The notes under the pieces were generated by a model. That model ran no database searches. It was not told where the DNA came from and saw only the letters and a list, made by a program, of their open reading frames with translations. A stretch of 57,689 nucleotides of DNA from an uncultured Candidatus Saccharibacteria bacterium. GTDB lineage: Bacteria; Patescibacteriota; Saccharimonadia; Saccharimonadales; Saccharimonadaceae. Positions 38,591-48,507 of the stretch are shown here, in pieces. The stretch covers positions 1 through 57,689 of the forward strand of contig CAMNFE010000002.1 of assembly GCA_946537195.1 (NCBI GenBank). Reading direction: 5' to 3'. A program made the position numbers and the translations under genes. Positions within the stretch are counted from its first letter, which is position 1. Every line of letters begins with the position of its first letter.

Positions 38591-38909
38591 ATTCTGCATC
38601 AGGTGTAGATATTTCAAAACTATGTCTAATTAAATCTATCACTTCATCATCTGTTAGTTGACCGCTACAGATGATTTCAATGCCATTTCTGCCCAAAGCA
38701 CGACTTTCCATTACGCTTTCATACTGTTCTTGCAAAGTCTTACTAAGCTTTCGGTCACAACGCGTCTCGATTCTTAGTGGACTAGTTCCAGTTTCTATCA
38801 CGAGAAAAATCTTCTCGCCGCGCAAAAACAGACGCATTTCTCCATTTTTTTGCTCAGAAACACCATCTAATCCAGTTGCGTACTTTACGATATCATCTTC
38901 CGATACCAT
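38589..38909 (-). CDS. hypothetical protein
   Basis: 106 aa, overlaps orn start. Confidence 0.55.
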   Translation of the reverse strand: MVSEDDIVKYATGLDGVSEQKNGEMRLFLRGEKIFLVIETGTSPLRIETRCDRKLSKTLQEQYESVMESRALGRNGIEIICSGQLTDDEVIDLIRHSFEISTPDAE

Positions 38910-39421
38910 TTCAGCTCCTCAATACTTCCCCGAATATCATCTAATGCACGATGATTTTCTGGTTTTGCGAAACTACGATGCAAAGCATTTTCGAAGAAAA
39001 TCTTCCACGCGCTTACATCTAGCATACGATAATGTAATTTTGCGTTCAGTTTTGGCCATTCTCTCTCTATAAATTTGCGATCCTGGTGAATCGAATTTCC
39101 AGCTAAATACACCGTATCGCCAAAGTTTTTCTTTATAAACTTTAGCAACTCTTTTTCAACCTTCTCTGGCGCCATACCATCAGCATTTTGCGCCATCAAA
39201 GCTTCGTAAGATTCACGGTTCTTTTCCCAGAACTCTCCCACCATGCGCTCGCGCATGAGCTTCTCGTCGCATTTTACGACCGCCGTATAGGTATCAAACT
39301 CCTTAAAATCCCAATCTGTCGCGATTGCCGCCACCTCGAGAATTCTGTCCTCTTCCGGCGACAATCCCGTCATTTCAAGATCGACCCACAACAGCGTTGC
39401 TTTTTCTGCAGATTTCGTCAT
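38885..39421 (-). CDS. orn: oligoribonuclease
   Basis: LLWVDLEMTGLSPEEDRILEVA, AGNSIHQDRKFI, HRALDDIRGSIEELKWY. Confidence 0.93.
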   Translation of the reverse strand: MTKSAEKATLLWVDLEMTGLSPEEDRILEVAAIATDWDFKEFDTYTAVVKCDEKLMRERMVGEFWEKNRESYEALMAQNADGMAPEKVEKELLKFIKKNFGDTVYLAGNSIHQDRKFIEREWPKLNAKLHYRMLDVSAWKIFFENALHRSFAKPENHRALDDIRGSIEELKWYRKMIS

Positions 39422-39424
39422 CGA

Positions 39425-39799
39425 TTATTTCTTAATATCGAGCTTCAAAGCCTTTACGACAAAGTAGATTACTAAGGCCAAGACCAAGAAGTTAATTAAA
39501 TCATTGATAAATTCACCGTAGTGTAAAACTGCAACTTCGCCAGATGGAGTCGTACCCATCGTTACTGCAAGACCACGAACACCTTCCGCACTACCAAGTA
39601 AGAAGCCAAGTGGTGGCATGATAATGTTATTAATCAAAGAGTTAACCAGTGCGCTAGCGGCAGTACCAAGTACCAAACCTACAGCTAGACCGACTACGTT
39701 TTGCTCTTTAATGAAATCCATAAAGCCGCTACCGGCACCTTTTACCTTGCTTAGGCCAGCCTTTGCGACTTCTTTATGTTTTGCTTTAATATTAGCCAT
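39425..39799 (-). CDS. mscL: large-conductance mechanosensitive channel
   Basis: FIKEQNVVGLAVGLVLGTAASALVNSLINNIIMPPLG. Confidence 0.9.
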   Translation of the reverse strand: MANIKAKHKEVAKAGLSKVKGAGSGFMDFIKEQNVVGLAVGLVLGTAASALVNSLINNIIMPPLGFLLGSAEGVRGLAVTMGTTPSGEVAVLHYGEFINDLINFLVLALVIYFVVKALKLDIKK

Positions 39800-39846
39800 A
39801 CTATTCCTCTGTTATTTTAATGTTACTATATCACACCTGTAAGATA

Positions 39847-39875
39847 TTGACAAATTTGCAAAAGTATGCTAAAAT
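39847..39875 (+). promoter_or_regulatory. sigma-70-type promoter TTGACA-17-TAAAAT
   Basis: Read directly; shares AAAGTATGCTA with promoters at 41381, 56273 and 56928. Confidence 0.65.
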
Positions 39876-39981
39876 TTAAATACGCAAAATATTGCGCTCA
39901 TATTTTTTGCGTGCATTGAAGCATAAATAAAGTACATTAATAACTCAAGTCTTTTCTCGATCCAAGAAAGGGGGAATCGAA

Positions 39982-40626
39982 GTGGTTAAGAAAGCGCAGA
40001 TTATTCGTCTGCCCGACATACAGAAAATTGGCAAAATGCCAACCGTGCTCAGCTATCTAATAGTCGAGCATTTCATTATCAATAGATACTTCGAGAAATT
40101 GCTGTCGCACTCGACGGACTTCTGCGATTTTCGTCTGCTGAAGGACGGAAAGATCGCCGTGCTCTTCTACGGTTCTTTCGAGAACGAAAACAGTAACATC
40201 TCAGCGTCGGAAGCCGATAAAATCGCCGGACCAGAGCTTAAAAAAGCTCTTCGCAAGTTTGCAACCACCGCCGCCGAAGAGGCGGCAAAGACGAACAAGT
40301 GTGTGGTGAAAAAGGATGGCAACATCTATTTAATCGCCTGCTCTTGCGCTGACGGCGGCACCGTTATCGGTGGCTGGTACAACAGTCGTAACGACGACGA
40401 CATCGCTTTGCAGATGCTCGCCTATTGCATGTATGCTTTTGCGATCTTGAACACTGTTTTCGGCCCCAAAGACATGGTCTTGAAAGAAAAAGCCGTTGAC
40501 AGTATACCGAACGATAGCCGTTTTGCTAAATTCTCTAGCAAAGATGGCGAAGCGGCATTAATCGCCGCACTTTATTCTCGCCGCGAGCGCATGCTCAAAA
40601 GAGCAAAGCGAGAGTCCTATAATTGA
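39982..40626 (+). CDS. orphan hypothetical protein
   Basis: GTG start with SD-like aagggggg; own promoter and terminator. Confidence 0.65.
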   Translation: MVKKAQIIRLPDIQKIGKMPTVLSYLIVEHFIINRYFEKLLSHSTDFCDFRLLKDGKIAVLFYGSFENENSNISASEADKIAGPELKKALRKFATTAAEEAAKTNKCVVKKDGNIYLIACSCADGGTVIGGWYNSRNDDDIALQMLAYCMYAFAILNTVFGPKDMVLKEKAVDSIPNDSRFAKFSSKDGEAALIAALYSRRERMLKRAKRESYN

Positions 40627-40643
40627 TTGGCTTGAGTCGAAAT

Positions 40644-40676
40644 ACCCCCCTCTCTAAGAGAGGGGGGATTTTTCAT
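40644..40676 (+). terminator. rho-independent terminator
   Basis: CCCCCCTCTC-taag-AGAGGGGGG-atttttc. Confidence 0.75.
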
Positions 40677-40705
40677 GCTCAAAAAACGCCTCTCGGCGCA
40701 GCGTT

Positions 40706-40749
40706 CCTAAAAAGAAACGAGCCCTCCCCCATAGAATGGGTTCGGGCTC
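40706..40749 (-). terminator. rho-independent terminator of 40770..41180
   Basis: GAGCCC..GGGCTC with downstream TTTCTTTTT on the minus strand. Confidence 0.55.
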
Positions 40750-40769
40750 TGCGGGTGATGCAAATGATG

Positions 40770-41180
40770 TTACGCGCAGAACGCTTCACGCAGCGCTTCA
40801 AAGTGCTGCGGATAATTCTGCTTGAGGCTGGCGCCGAAGCTTATCGCCTCTGCGAGGTCGCCGTTCTCTACGATCGCCTTGCAGGCAATCTTCAGCATTT
40901 CAAACAGCTGAGGATACGACGTTTCGGCGCAATAAGCGACGATCTCGTCGCGTTTCTCCTTGCTGTCTGCCGACAGGATATCCTGGACAATCCCCAGGAT
41001 TTCGCGGCGTTCTGCCACCGAGTAGTCGAAGTGGTCCAGGTAGGAAACAGGTTCCTCCTCAACCGGCTCGGCGTAAAGCTCTACGCCGAACTCTGCTCTA
41101 AATTGTTCGTTCTGCTGCACGACCCAGTCGTGCTCTTCCTGTAATGTTACTACTGAAAAACCTCTCATATTGCCCTCCAA
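40770..41180 (-). CDS. orphan hypothetical acidic protein
   Basis: SD ggagggcaatATG (start possibly 41168), own promoter, leader and terminator. Confidence 0.7.
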   Translation of the reverse strand: MEGNMRGFSVVTLQEEHDWVVQQNEQFRAEFGVELYAEPVEEEPVSYLDHFDYSVAERREILGIVQDILSADSKEKRDEIVAYCAETSYPQLFEMLKIACKAIVENGDLAEAISFGASLKQNYPQHFEALREAFCA

Positions 41181-41254
41181 TCTGCCGAACTCCCCGAGGT
41201 AGGGAGCGACTACGGTTATTCGCTATCCCTCAAAGAAATCCCGCATTCCTTCGA

Positions 41255-41295
41255 GTTAGCTTCCCAAGCTTTACCCTAAAGCCCAGAAAGCTAAC
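41255..41295 (-). promoter_or_regulatory. nested leader hairpin
   Basis: GTTAGCTT [GCTTTA ggg TAAAGC] AAGCTAAC, read on minus. Confidence 0.55.
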
Positions 41296-41380
41296 CCGAA
41301 GTTAGGAGGTGAGATGGATTCTCATCTATTTTTGCATCACTTAACATACCTCTGTTAGGTTTTTTCTAACAGACGCTTAT

Positions 41381-41409
41381 ATTCTAGCACACTTTCATCA
41401 AAAAGTCAA
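41381..41409 (-). promoter_or_regulatory. strong promoter TTGACT-17-TAGAAT
   Basis: CTATTGACTTTTTGATGAAAGTGTGCTAGAAT. Confidence 0.7.
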
Positions 41410-41454
41410 TAGCATGCTTATGCTTTCCTAGATTGTCAAGCCCAAGAAAGACAA

Positions 41455-43146
41455 TTACATCTTAGAAGGAATTTCAATTCCTAACAAATCAAGCGCTCGC
41501 GCTAAAACAAAGTCCGCGCAGCCAATCATCCATAAGCGCGCCGAGCGCTCAGCGTCGGAAGCCGACGTAATTGGCGTTTTTTCGTAATATCTATTCAATT
41601 CTTGCGCCAATTCGAATGCAAAACCTGCAATCTTATGCATACGAAAATCTTCTACCGACTCAGCTACCACCTTTGGAAACTCTAGTAATAACTGCAAAAC
41701 ATCCTTCTCTGCCTCAAAGTCATAATCTGCAAAATCTACCGCTTTAAAATCAGCATTTTTCTCGAGGATTCTGCGCATTCTTACGCAAGCATACTGGCAG
41801 AATGGCCCAGATTGACCAGTTAGAGCAAAAATCTTATCTGGATCATACAAAATTCCCGTTGTACGGTCAGCCACGAAATCTGAAAACTTAATCGCACCCA
41901 CAGCAATTTTTTTAATATCTTCGTCTGAAACGTCTTTACCAAAATTCTCACGCACACGTTTTTCCGCATCGTCAAGCAAAGACTCCATTAAAACCACACC
42001 CTTACGTGAAGACATCTTTTCACGCTTCCCCTCCGGCGAAATCTGATCAATTGTGCCAAATACTAGGTGATAATTCTCAAATTTAATTCCGATTTTCTTC
42101 GCCATCGCGAAGAGCTGTTCAAAGTAAAACTTCTGCTCGGCACCTACCGCATAAACAATTTTTTCTGGATGGATATTTTCATTACGATAAGTTAAGCAGC
42201 CAAGATCAGTCGTCGCATACAAAGCCGTACCGTTGCTCTTTAACATCAACATCGGTACGTCAATTCCGTATTCATCCAAACGACAAACTACTGAGCCATC
42301 TTCATTTCGCTCAAAAATACCTTCGTCGACATACTTTTCAACCATTTTCTTACCTAGTTCAACGAAGTTACTTTCGCCCATTTCTAGATCGGTAGAAATC
42401 CCCAAACGCCTCATCACTTCATGAGTGTGTTTCATCGAAATTTCACCGAAATGCTTTGACAATTTTACCGCTTCTTCATCCTTAGCTTCCAACTTCTTTA
42501 ACCATTCCTGAACTTCATCCGCTAATTCGTGTTTTCCGGCCTTCTCTTCGGCTTTCAAATCGGCCTTCATCTTAATATAGATGTCGCCAAGATCGTAAAT
42601 CGTCACTTTCTCTTCTGGAATACCTGAGCGCTTATAACCTACCGCCCAAATTCCAAATGGCGTCCCCACATCACCAAGATGGTTATCGGTCAAAACTTTC
42701 CAGCCGTTAGCTTCTAGTACCTTTTTTGCAGCCCACCCCTGTGTCCCAGGGCGTAAATGTCCTACTGAATACGGTTTTGCAATATTTGTACTTGGAAATT
42801 CCGACATCGCAAGACGCCCTTTTCCAGAGTCATTATCACCATAATGATCCGACCATGCTTCTAACAACTGTTCTCGTAACGCCTTCCCTGATACGGTTAC
42901 ATTAATAAAACCAGGACCGGCTACGGATAGACCAAATCCACAGTCACCTAATTTCTCAATAATTTCTTCGGCAATCTGACGGGGAGCTTTACCAGCCTGA
43001 CGCGCAAGACGCATCGCCACATTGGTTGAATAGTCACCTTCAATTTCGCTCGGTACGCTCGCAAAATCAACGACAACGTCATCAACACCATATAAATCGT
43101 TGATAACTCCTTTGATTTGTTCCTTTAGATTGTCCATAATATTCAT
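41455..43146 (-). CDS. argS: arginyl-tRNA synthetase
   Basis: NIAKPYSVGHLR, KMSSRKG, C-terminal DALR-like domain. Confidence 0.95.
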   Translation of the reverse strand: MNIMDNLKEQIKGVINDLYGVDDVVVDFASVPSEIEGDYSTNVAMRLARQAGKAPRQIAEEIIEKLGDCGFGLSVAGPGFINVTVSGKALREQLLEAWSDHYGDNDSGKGRLAMSEFPSTNIAKPYSVGHLRPGTQGWAAKKVLEANGWKVLTDNHLGDVGTPFGIWAVGYKRSGIPEEKVTIYDLGDIYIKMKADLKAEEKAGKHELADEVQEWLKKLEAKDEEAVKLSKHFGEISMKHTHEVMRRLGISTDLEMGESNFVELGKKMVEKYVDEGIFERNEDGSVVCRLDEYGIDVPMLMLKSNGTALYATTDLGCLTYRNENIHPEKIVYAVGAEQKFYFEQLFAMAKKIGIKFENYHLVFGTIDQISPEGKREKMSSRKGVVLMESLLDDAEKRVRENFGKDVSDEDIKKIAVGAIKFSDFVADRTTGILYDPDKIFALTGQSGPFCQYACVRMRRILEKNADFKAVDFADYDFEAEKDVLQLLLEFPKVVAESVEDFRMHKIAGFAFELAQELNRYYEKTPITSASDAERSARLWMIGCADFVLARALDLLGIEIPSKM

Positions 43147-43183
43147 ATTCTACCATCATTTGACCCCTGTTTCAAATATTTAC

Positions 43184-43212
43184 TTGACAAAACAGCAATT
43201 ATTTGATATAGT
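43184..43212 (+). promoter_or_regulatory. promoter TTGACA-17-TATAGT
   Basis: Read directly upstream of 43314. Confidence 0.65.
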
Positions 43213-43313
43213 ATTAACAGTTGAGGCAACAATCTATTTTTGTGTCTCAATGATTCTGTCGATAACAAGGTGGGACTCCACCTTGCGTACATTGAAATGG
43301 AGGAAGTACACAA

Positions 43314-43799
43314 ATGAAGGTTACGAAGAAGGCTATCAGATTCGACGAACTGTCCAAGAAGTCCGAGCTCAACGCCAAGGAGCAGAAGGAAATCGCCTCT
43401 CTCCGCCGTTTTCTCACAGCTAAGGGACTCGACCCTCGCCACAACGGACTCATGGATCGAGCCATCGTTCTCGAGAACATGAGCGTGGTTGAACAGTTCA
43501 TCGAGGCAGCCAAGCGAGCAGAACACACCGACAAGGTGTCCGAGAGCGCTCAGTACACCCTCGACGCTCTGAAGGCACGGCTTAAGAATCTCGGCCTCGA
43601 GAATCTGAACCGCCGTTATCTCCAGAGCCTGATCAAAAACATCAAGCAGAACGCCAGAGAGGCAGATCGCCTCAAGCGTTCCTGCAAGACGCGTGCTCCG
43701 CACAAGGTGTCTTCAACCGACGACGAACTTTTCGTCGACGATGATGAGATCGACGAGGAGGATAGCGCGTTCATGGTGGCTGAAGCCGCCACGATCTAA
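43314..43799 (+). CDS. orphan hypothetical protein, basic body with acidic tail
   Basis: SD ggagg; leader hairpin CAAGGTGG-gact-CCACCTTG; downstream terminator. Confidence 0.65.
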   Translation: MKVTKKAIRFDELSKKSELNAKEQKEIASLRRFLTAKGLDPRHNGLMDRAIVLENMSVVEQFIEAAKRAEHTDKVSESAQYTLDALKARLKNLGLENLNRRYLQSLIKNIKQNAREADRLKRSCKTRAPHKVSSTDDELFVDDDEIDEEDSAFMVAEAATI

Positions 43800-43912
43800 G
43801 CTTACATCGGGCTTAAAAACCCGTTGTAATCCTCCTAACTCGGTCTCTCTTAAGGGACCAAGCCCCTAATGCCACGAGGGGCACGCCGCTTCCACCCGAG
43901 GAGGAGGAAGCA

Positions 43913-43948
43913 CTAGGGCGGCCAGTATTACTGACCGCCCCTTTTTTA
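43913..43948 (+). terminator. rho-independent terminator
   Basis: GGGCGGcCAGTA..TACTGaCCGCCC-CTTTTTT. Confidence 0.75.
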
Positions 43949-43956
43949 TGTCCGAA

Positions 43957-45549
43957 TTATTTACTTGCTGCTTTTAGCAAACCTTCAAACAGTGGATGCG
44001 CCCGATACGGACGACTCTTAAATTCTGGATGCGCTTGCGTAGCTACGAAATAATCACAATCTGGCGCCTCTACAAACTCTACCAGTTTTCCGTCCGGAGA
44101 AGTCCCAGCTACCACTAAGCCACCCTTTTCAATCTCTTTCAAGAATTTCTGATTAACTTCATAACGATGGCGATGGCGTTCCACTACATGATCTGTTCCA
44201 TATAAACCGGCAATCTTACTGCCTTTCACTAACTTGGCAGGATAATCGCCTAAACGCATCGTGCCTCCAGTGCTTTCTTTCCCCTTCTGGCCTTCCATAA
44301 TGTAAACTACATTCGCGTTTGCTGGCGCATCAAACTCTTCGGAATTTGCATTCTTTACGCCACCACGCCGCGCTGCAGCGATTACCGCTGTCTGCAAGCC
44401 TAAACAGAGGCCAAGATATGGCTTATTGTGCTCTAGACAGTATTTTCCAGCCGCAATTTTTCCTTCAATACCTCGAATTCCAAATCCACCAGGGACTACA
44501 ATCCCGTCTACTCCAGCAAAATCCTCGTCTGTGGCCTTTTCCGCATCGATCCAAACCGTATTTAACTTCACTCCCACTTTCCAAGCTGCCGCTTTTAGCG
44601 CTTCCGTTACCGATAAGTATGTATCAGTATTATCGATATACTTCGCTACCAGGCCTATCTTCGTTTCTTTTTTTGGATTAGATTCAATCTTCTTAACCAA
44701 ATCTTCCCACTGGCTCATATCTGGATCACCGTGATCAATAAAGCGTTCAAGCGGCGCTAATACGCCACCCTTAACGGCGTTCAGTGGTACTTCATAGACC
44801 GATTTCGCATCTGGCATCAAAACCACTGCATCTTCACGTACTGCACAAAAAGTCGCCAATTTAGCCGCTACATGCGGAGCTTTAATTACTTTATCGACAT
44901 CCATACGCGCTACTACCATATCTGGAATAATGCCAAATTCACGCAGATCGCGCAGTGAATTTTGTGCTGGTTTCGTCTTGAACTCCTGCGAAGTCGATAG
45001 CCACGGCACGTAGCAAACATGTACATACAGACAATTTTCGCGTCCAACTCGCGTGCCAAATTCACGAATCGCTTCTACAAAATGTGAGCCTTCAAGGTCC
45101 CCAATCGTGCCGCCAATTTCTACAATATGCACATCCGATTTAAAGTGTTTAGCATTATCAAGGAAAGTTTGTTGCACCAAGCCAGTTACATGAGGTACCA
45201 ATTGCACTGTCTTACCGCCAAATTCTCCTGATCGTTCTGCGTCAATCAACTTTTTGTATAGTTTTCCAGAAGTCCAAATCGAGTCGCCCGTCATCTCTTC
45301 ATCGAGGAACCTCTCATAATGCCCCAAATCGAGATCAGTTTCAGCACCATCGTGCGTCACGAAACATTCGCCGTGCTCACGCGGATTTAAAAGACCCGCA
45401 TCGACATTAAAATAAGGGTCACATTTCTGCATCGAAACTTTGAGACCCTTTGCTTTAAGAATTGCGCCGATACTTGCTGCCATGATTCCCTTCCCGACAC
45501 CAGAAATCACGCCCCCTGTTACAAAAATGTATTTCGTGTTTGTTTTCAT
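43957..45549 (-). CDS. pyrG: CTP synthase
   Basis: KYIFVTGGVISGVGKGI, GICLGLQ-type GLCLGLQTAV. Confidence 0.95.
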   Translation of the reverse strand: MKTNTKYIFVTGGVISGVGKGIMAASIGAILKAKGLKVSMQKCDPYFNVDAGLLNPREHGECFVTHDGAETDLDLGHYERFLDEEMTGDSIWTSGKLYKKLIDAERSGEFGGKTVQLVPHVTGLVQQTFLDNAKHFKSDVHIVEIGGTIGDLEGSHFVEAIREFGTRVGRENCLYVHVCYVPWLSTSQEFKTKPAQNSLRDLREFGIIPDMVVARMDVDKVIKAPHVAAKLATFCAVREDAVVLMPDAKSVYEVPLNAVKGGVLAPLERFIDHGDPDMSQWEDLVKKIESNPKKETKIGLVAKYIDNTDTYLSVTEALKAAAWKVGVKLNTVWIDAEKATDEDFAGVDGIVVPGGFGIRGIEGKIAAGKYCLEHNKPYLGLCLGLQTAVIAAARRGGVKNANSEEFDAPANANVVYIMEGQKGKESTGGTMRLGDYPAKLVKGSKIAGLYGTDHVVERHRHRYEVNQKFLKEIEKGGLVVAGTSPDGKLVEFVEAPDCDYFVATQAHPEFKSRPYRAHPLFEGLLKAASK

Positions 45550-45745
45550 TGGGCACCTCCTTAACTAGCCCACCTTAACTTATACTTTTAGCATAAGCTA
45601 ATTTTTTACTCCCTTCAAGTCCTGACTTTTGCTCGTTTTGTGCCTTAATACTTGCACTTGTACGCTATATCTAGCGTAGTATAGGTCGCCTAAGACGCTA
45701 CACTCCTTCATGCTATAATTAAAACAAAATAAAAGGTGACAAAAA

Positions 45746-46633
45746 ATGGGTTTTCTAAAACGTATCGGCGAACGACGCAACAATAAACAAGAACAAACCG
45801 AAAGCGAACCATCCGGCTGGGACAAACTAACCGAAGAAGCTCGTCCTACAGTCGCCGAAGAAGAAATCGTCAGTAACTTAGAAGAGCTCGAAGACGATAT
45901 CGTTTCTGAAGCTGAAGAAACTCAGTTAGACGAAGAACCCCAATCAGTCGAAGAAGCATCCGCTGAAACCGACCCTACAGAAGAAAACGTCGACAAACTC
46001 ATAGGAAACATCTGGATGGGTGGCGAGTATAAAGACCTTAGTCCTCTTGATTCTCCCGAAATGGCCGATCTCCTTCAAGCTGGCATCGCCAAATTAGAAA
46101 AACAAATCGCCGAATATGAAGATAACGGAAAAGGTCCTAATCTCAAATTTCTCGAATACAAAAAGCAAAAACTCCGCGAACGCCTCTTCCGTGTTGCTTT
46201 AAATGAAGAACTTCAAAATGGCGCCAACCCAGACGAAGTGCTTTCTGGCCTCAACCACCGCGAACTTGAACTTGGCGCTGGCCAACTTCTCGAAAGTGGA
46301 GCCAACGTAGACAATGTCCTTGACGCAATTGGCGATGACGTTGAAGCTATAATTGCCCACTTTCCTTCTATTAATAGAGCCGGCATCAGTACAACGAAAG
46401 CTTTATCTAGAATTAAAAAAGGCTGGGAAAGCAGCCCGCAGAATCCCACTGCTCCTATGTCGGATAAAGCCGACACATATACAATGGACCTAATTTCAGC
46501 GGGAGCAAATAGAAAGGAAGTCTTGGCTACACGCTTCGCCAATAATAAATATTTTAGAGATATGCATTTGTATAACGAAGCTAGCAAGGCCTATGATGAA
46601 ATTCAGAATCTACAGAACGGAGAGCAAGAATAG
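45746..46633 (+). CDS. hypothetical acidic protein
   Basis: SD aaaggtg, TATGCTATAAT-type promoter; 295 aa. Confidence 0.65.
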   Translation: MGFLKRIGERRNNKQEQTESEPSGWDKLTEEARPTVAEEEIVSNLEELEDDIVSEAEETQLDEEPQSVEEASAETDPTEENVDKLIGNIWMGGEYKDLSPLDSPEMADLLQAGIAKLEKQIAEYEDNGKGPNLKFLEYKKQKLRERLFRVALNEELQNGANPDEVLSGLNHRELELGAGQLLESGANVDNVLDAIGDDVEAIIAHFPSINRAGISTTKALSRIKKGWESSPQNPTAPMSDKADTYTMDLISAGANRKEVLATRFANNKYFRDMHLYNEASKAYDEIQNLQNGEQE

Positions 46634-47611
46634 GTGAAGTGTTTTTATTATTCCCGTTACAGCTTCTATCACGAAAAAGCTAAACATCCGCTCAGCTTCT
46701 TTCTAATTAGCGACATCCATTTTAGCAATAAAGTCAGTGCCGCCAAGTTGCAGGCTATTACTAAACAAGCCAAGCAAAAAACACCAAATTATATTTTAGT
46801 CGCCGGCGACTTAATTGATTCTCTCGGTACAATTAGCAATGCATCCGATTTCCGCCGTCTCACAAGCTGGCTCGAACAACTCGGCAAAATCGCCCCCGTT
46901 CTCATTGAACTTGGCAACCACGATTTCTATCAGAAAAACCCTAATCACAAAAACATTTTCTCTAAAAAACGCCACTGGTATTCTGAAAGAAGCGAACGCT
47001 ATATCGATACTATTAATAATATCGATAATGTCCAAATCCTCGACGACCAAGTTTACGAAGATAGCAATGTCTATATTTTCGGATTCACCATGTCGCCAGA
47101 ATATTATCAATTCGACCGCGACGAAGCGCACAGCACTTCTCTACTCCATCCTGGTACTGAAGATTTAGATATTCTCCTCTCCGACCTCAACGCACTTGAC
47201 CAAAGCTTAATCTCCAATCTTCCTAAAAACAAAGTCAAGATCGCTTTGATTCATTCGCCAATTTATCTCAGAGATTCTCAAGTTGCCGCCAAATTATACG
47301 AATTCGATTTTATTATTTCAGGACACATGCATAACGGCGTCGTTCCGCCAATTATCCATGATTTCTGGCGCACCGATCGCGGCATCGTTGCCCCGGGCAA
47401 AAAGCTATTTCCTCATGATGCCCGCGCCAAAATCCGCACGCCAGACGATCGAATCATTACACTCGGCCCAGTCTCAACTATCCAGGCCAGCTCTAAACCC
47501 CTCACTTTTCTTGACGCTTTCTACCCTACCCACATTGCCACTCTAGAGCTATCAAAAAACGAACTACTAATTCGTAAACCCGACGTTAAACATCAATACT
47601 TTGGCTATTAA
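46634..47611 (+). CDS. calcineurin-like metallophosphoesterase
   Basis: ISDIHF, VAGDLID, GNHDFY, ISGHMHNG. Confidence 0.88.
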   Translation: MKCFYYSRYSFYHEKAKHPLSFFLISDIHFSNKVSAAKLQAITKQAKQKTPNYILVAGDLIDSLGTISNASDFRRLTSWLEQLGKIAPVLIELGNHDFYQKNPNHKNIFSKKRHWYSERSERYIDTINNIDNVQILDDQVYEDSNVYIFGFTMSPEYYQFDRDEAHSTSLLHPGTEDLDILLSDLNALDQSLISNLPKNKVKIALIHSPIYLRDSQVAAKLYEFDFIISGHMHNGVVPPIIHDFWRTDRGIVAPGKKLFPHDARAKIRTPDDRIITLGPVSTIQASSKPLTFLDAFYPTHIATLELSKNELLIRKPDVKHQYFGY

Positions 47612-48489
47612 AAGATTTTCATACCGCGCACGGATAGCGTTTTGATCTTCCAATTTCTCCAATCAATTTCGCATTTCACGCTGCCAGCATCACGTCGCGT
47701 TTTTTCGTCCAAATACGTCATTTTCCCATACAGCGCGTAAGTTTTATCATTAGTCTCTTTCTTTATGACCGTAATTTTCGCTTCTTTATAGCCAGAATTA
47801 CTATAGCCATATTCGCAAAGCCCTCTTACTTCGCCTTCGCTTATGTCCGTTACTTTTTTGTTCTTTCTTTCCTGAATCTTTTTCTTTGCTTCTTCTGATT
47901 TTTTCTTGCTTTCCGCAAGCTCTTTCGCTTTTTTCTCAGCTTCTTCTTTCGCCTTTTCGTCCGCTATTCTTTTTTGCTCTTTTTGCCACGCCGCATGTAC
48001 GCCATCAAGCATTGCTATATCGTTTTTGTTGAACTTATATTTGACTTTTACCTCTTTTGATACCACGTCCCTATTCAAGTATTCATTTCTAAGGTTAATC
48101 TGCAGCGTTTTTTCAATCCCAGCACTGTATTTTTTAGCATCATACCCTTCGCCTAATTCTTGCTCCGAAATATTCATTTCAGGCGCCGATATCGAAAAAC
48201 CTTGTCCATCTACAATCGCATCACGCACTGTCGTTAATGGATACTCTGAAAACTTTCCTTTTATTTTCTGCTCCCTACATGCAAAATTATTGTTTTCTTT
48301 TTTCTCCAATTTGCAGTCAAAATCAACCGACTCCACAACATCTATCCAATAATCTCTTTTTTCTTCTTCCCCACGCTTTATTAGATCCATCGCAATCGGC
48401 ACCGCAAGCAACACTACAACTAAAAGACTAATCGCAATCAAAAACTTAGGGCTTATTTTTCGCGATCCTCGTCTTTTTCTCGCCATCAT
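47608..48489 (-). CDS. membrane-anchored hypothetical protein with K/E-rich coiled coil
   Basis: N-terminal TM; AKEEAEKKAKELAESKKKSEEAKKK. Confidence 0.65.
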   Translation of the reverse strand: MMARKRRGSRKISPKFLIAISLLVVVLLAVPIAMDLIKRGEEEKRDYWIDVVESVDFDCKLEKKENNNFACREQKIKGKFSEYPLTTVRDAIVDGQGFSISAPEMNISEQELGEGYDAKKYSAGIEKTLQINLRNEYLNRDVVSKEVKVKYKFNKNDIAMLDGVHAAWQKEQKRIADEKAKEEAEKKAKELAESKKKSEEAKKKIQERKNKKVTDISEGEVRGLCEYGYSNSGYKEAKITVIKKETNDKTYALYGKMTYLDEKTRRDAGSVKCEIDWRNWKIKTLSVRGMKIF

Positions 48490-48507
48490 TACTTATATTA
48501 TACAAAA

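Noticed and set aside
40623-41144. 173-aa plus-strand ORF
   Set aside because: Runs through the terminator hairpin and is antisense to 40770..41180, which has SD, leader and promoter.
43143-43703. 186-aa minus-strand ORF
   Set aside because: Antisense to 43314..43799, which has promoter, SD and terminator; overlaps argS start and lacks its own signals.
45598-45825. 75-aa minus ORF
   Set aside because: Overlaps the promoter and start of 45746..46633; no SD or recognisable protein.
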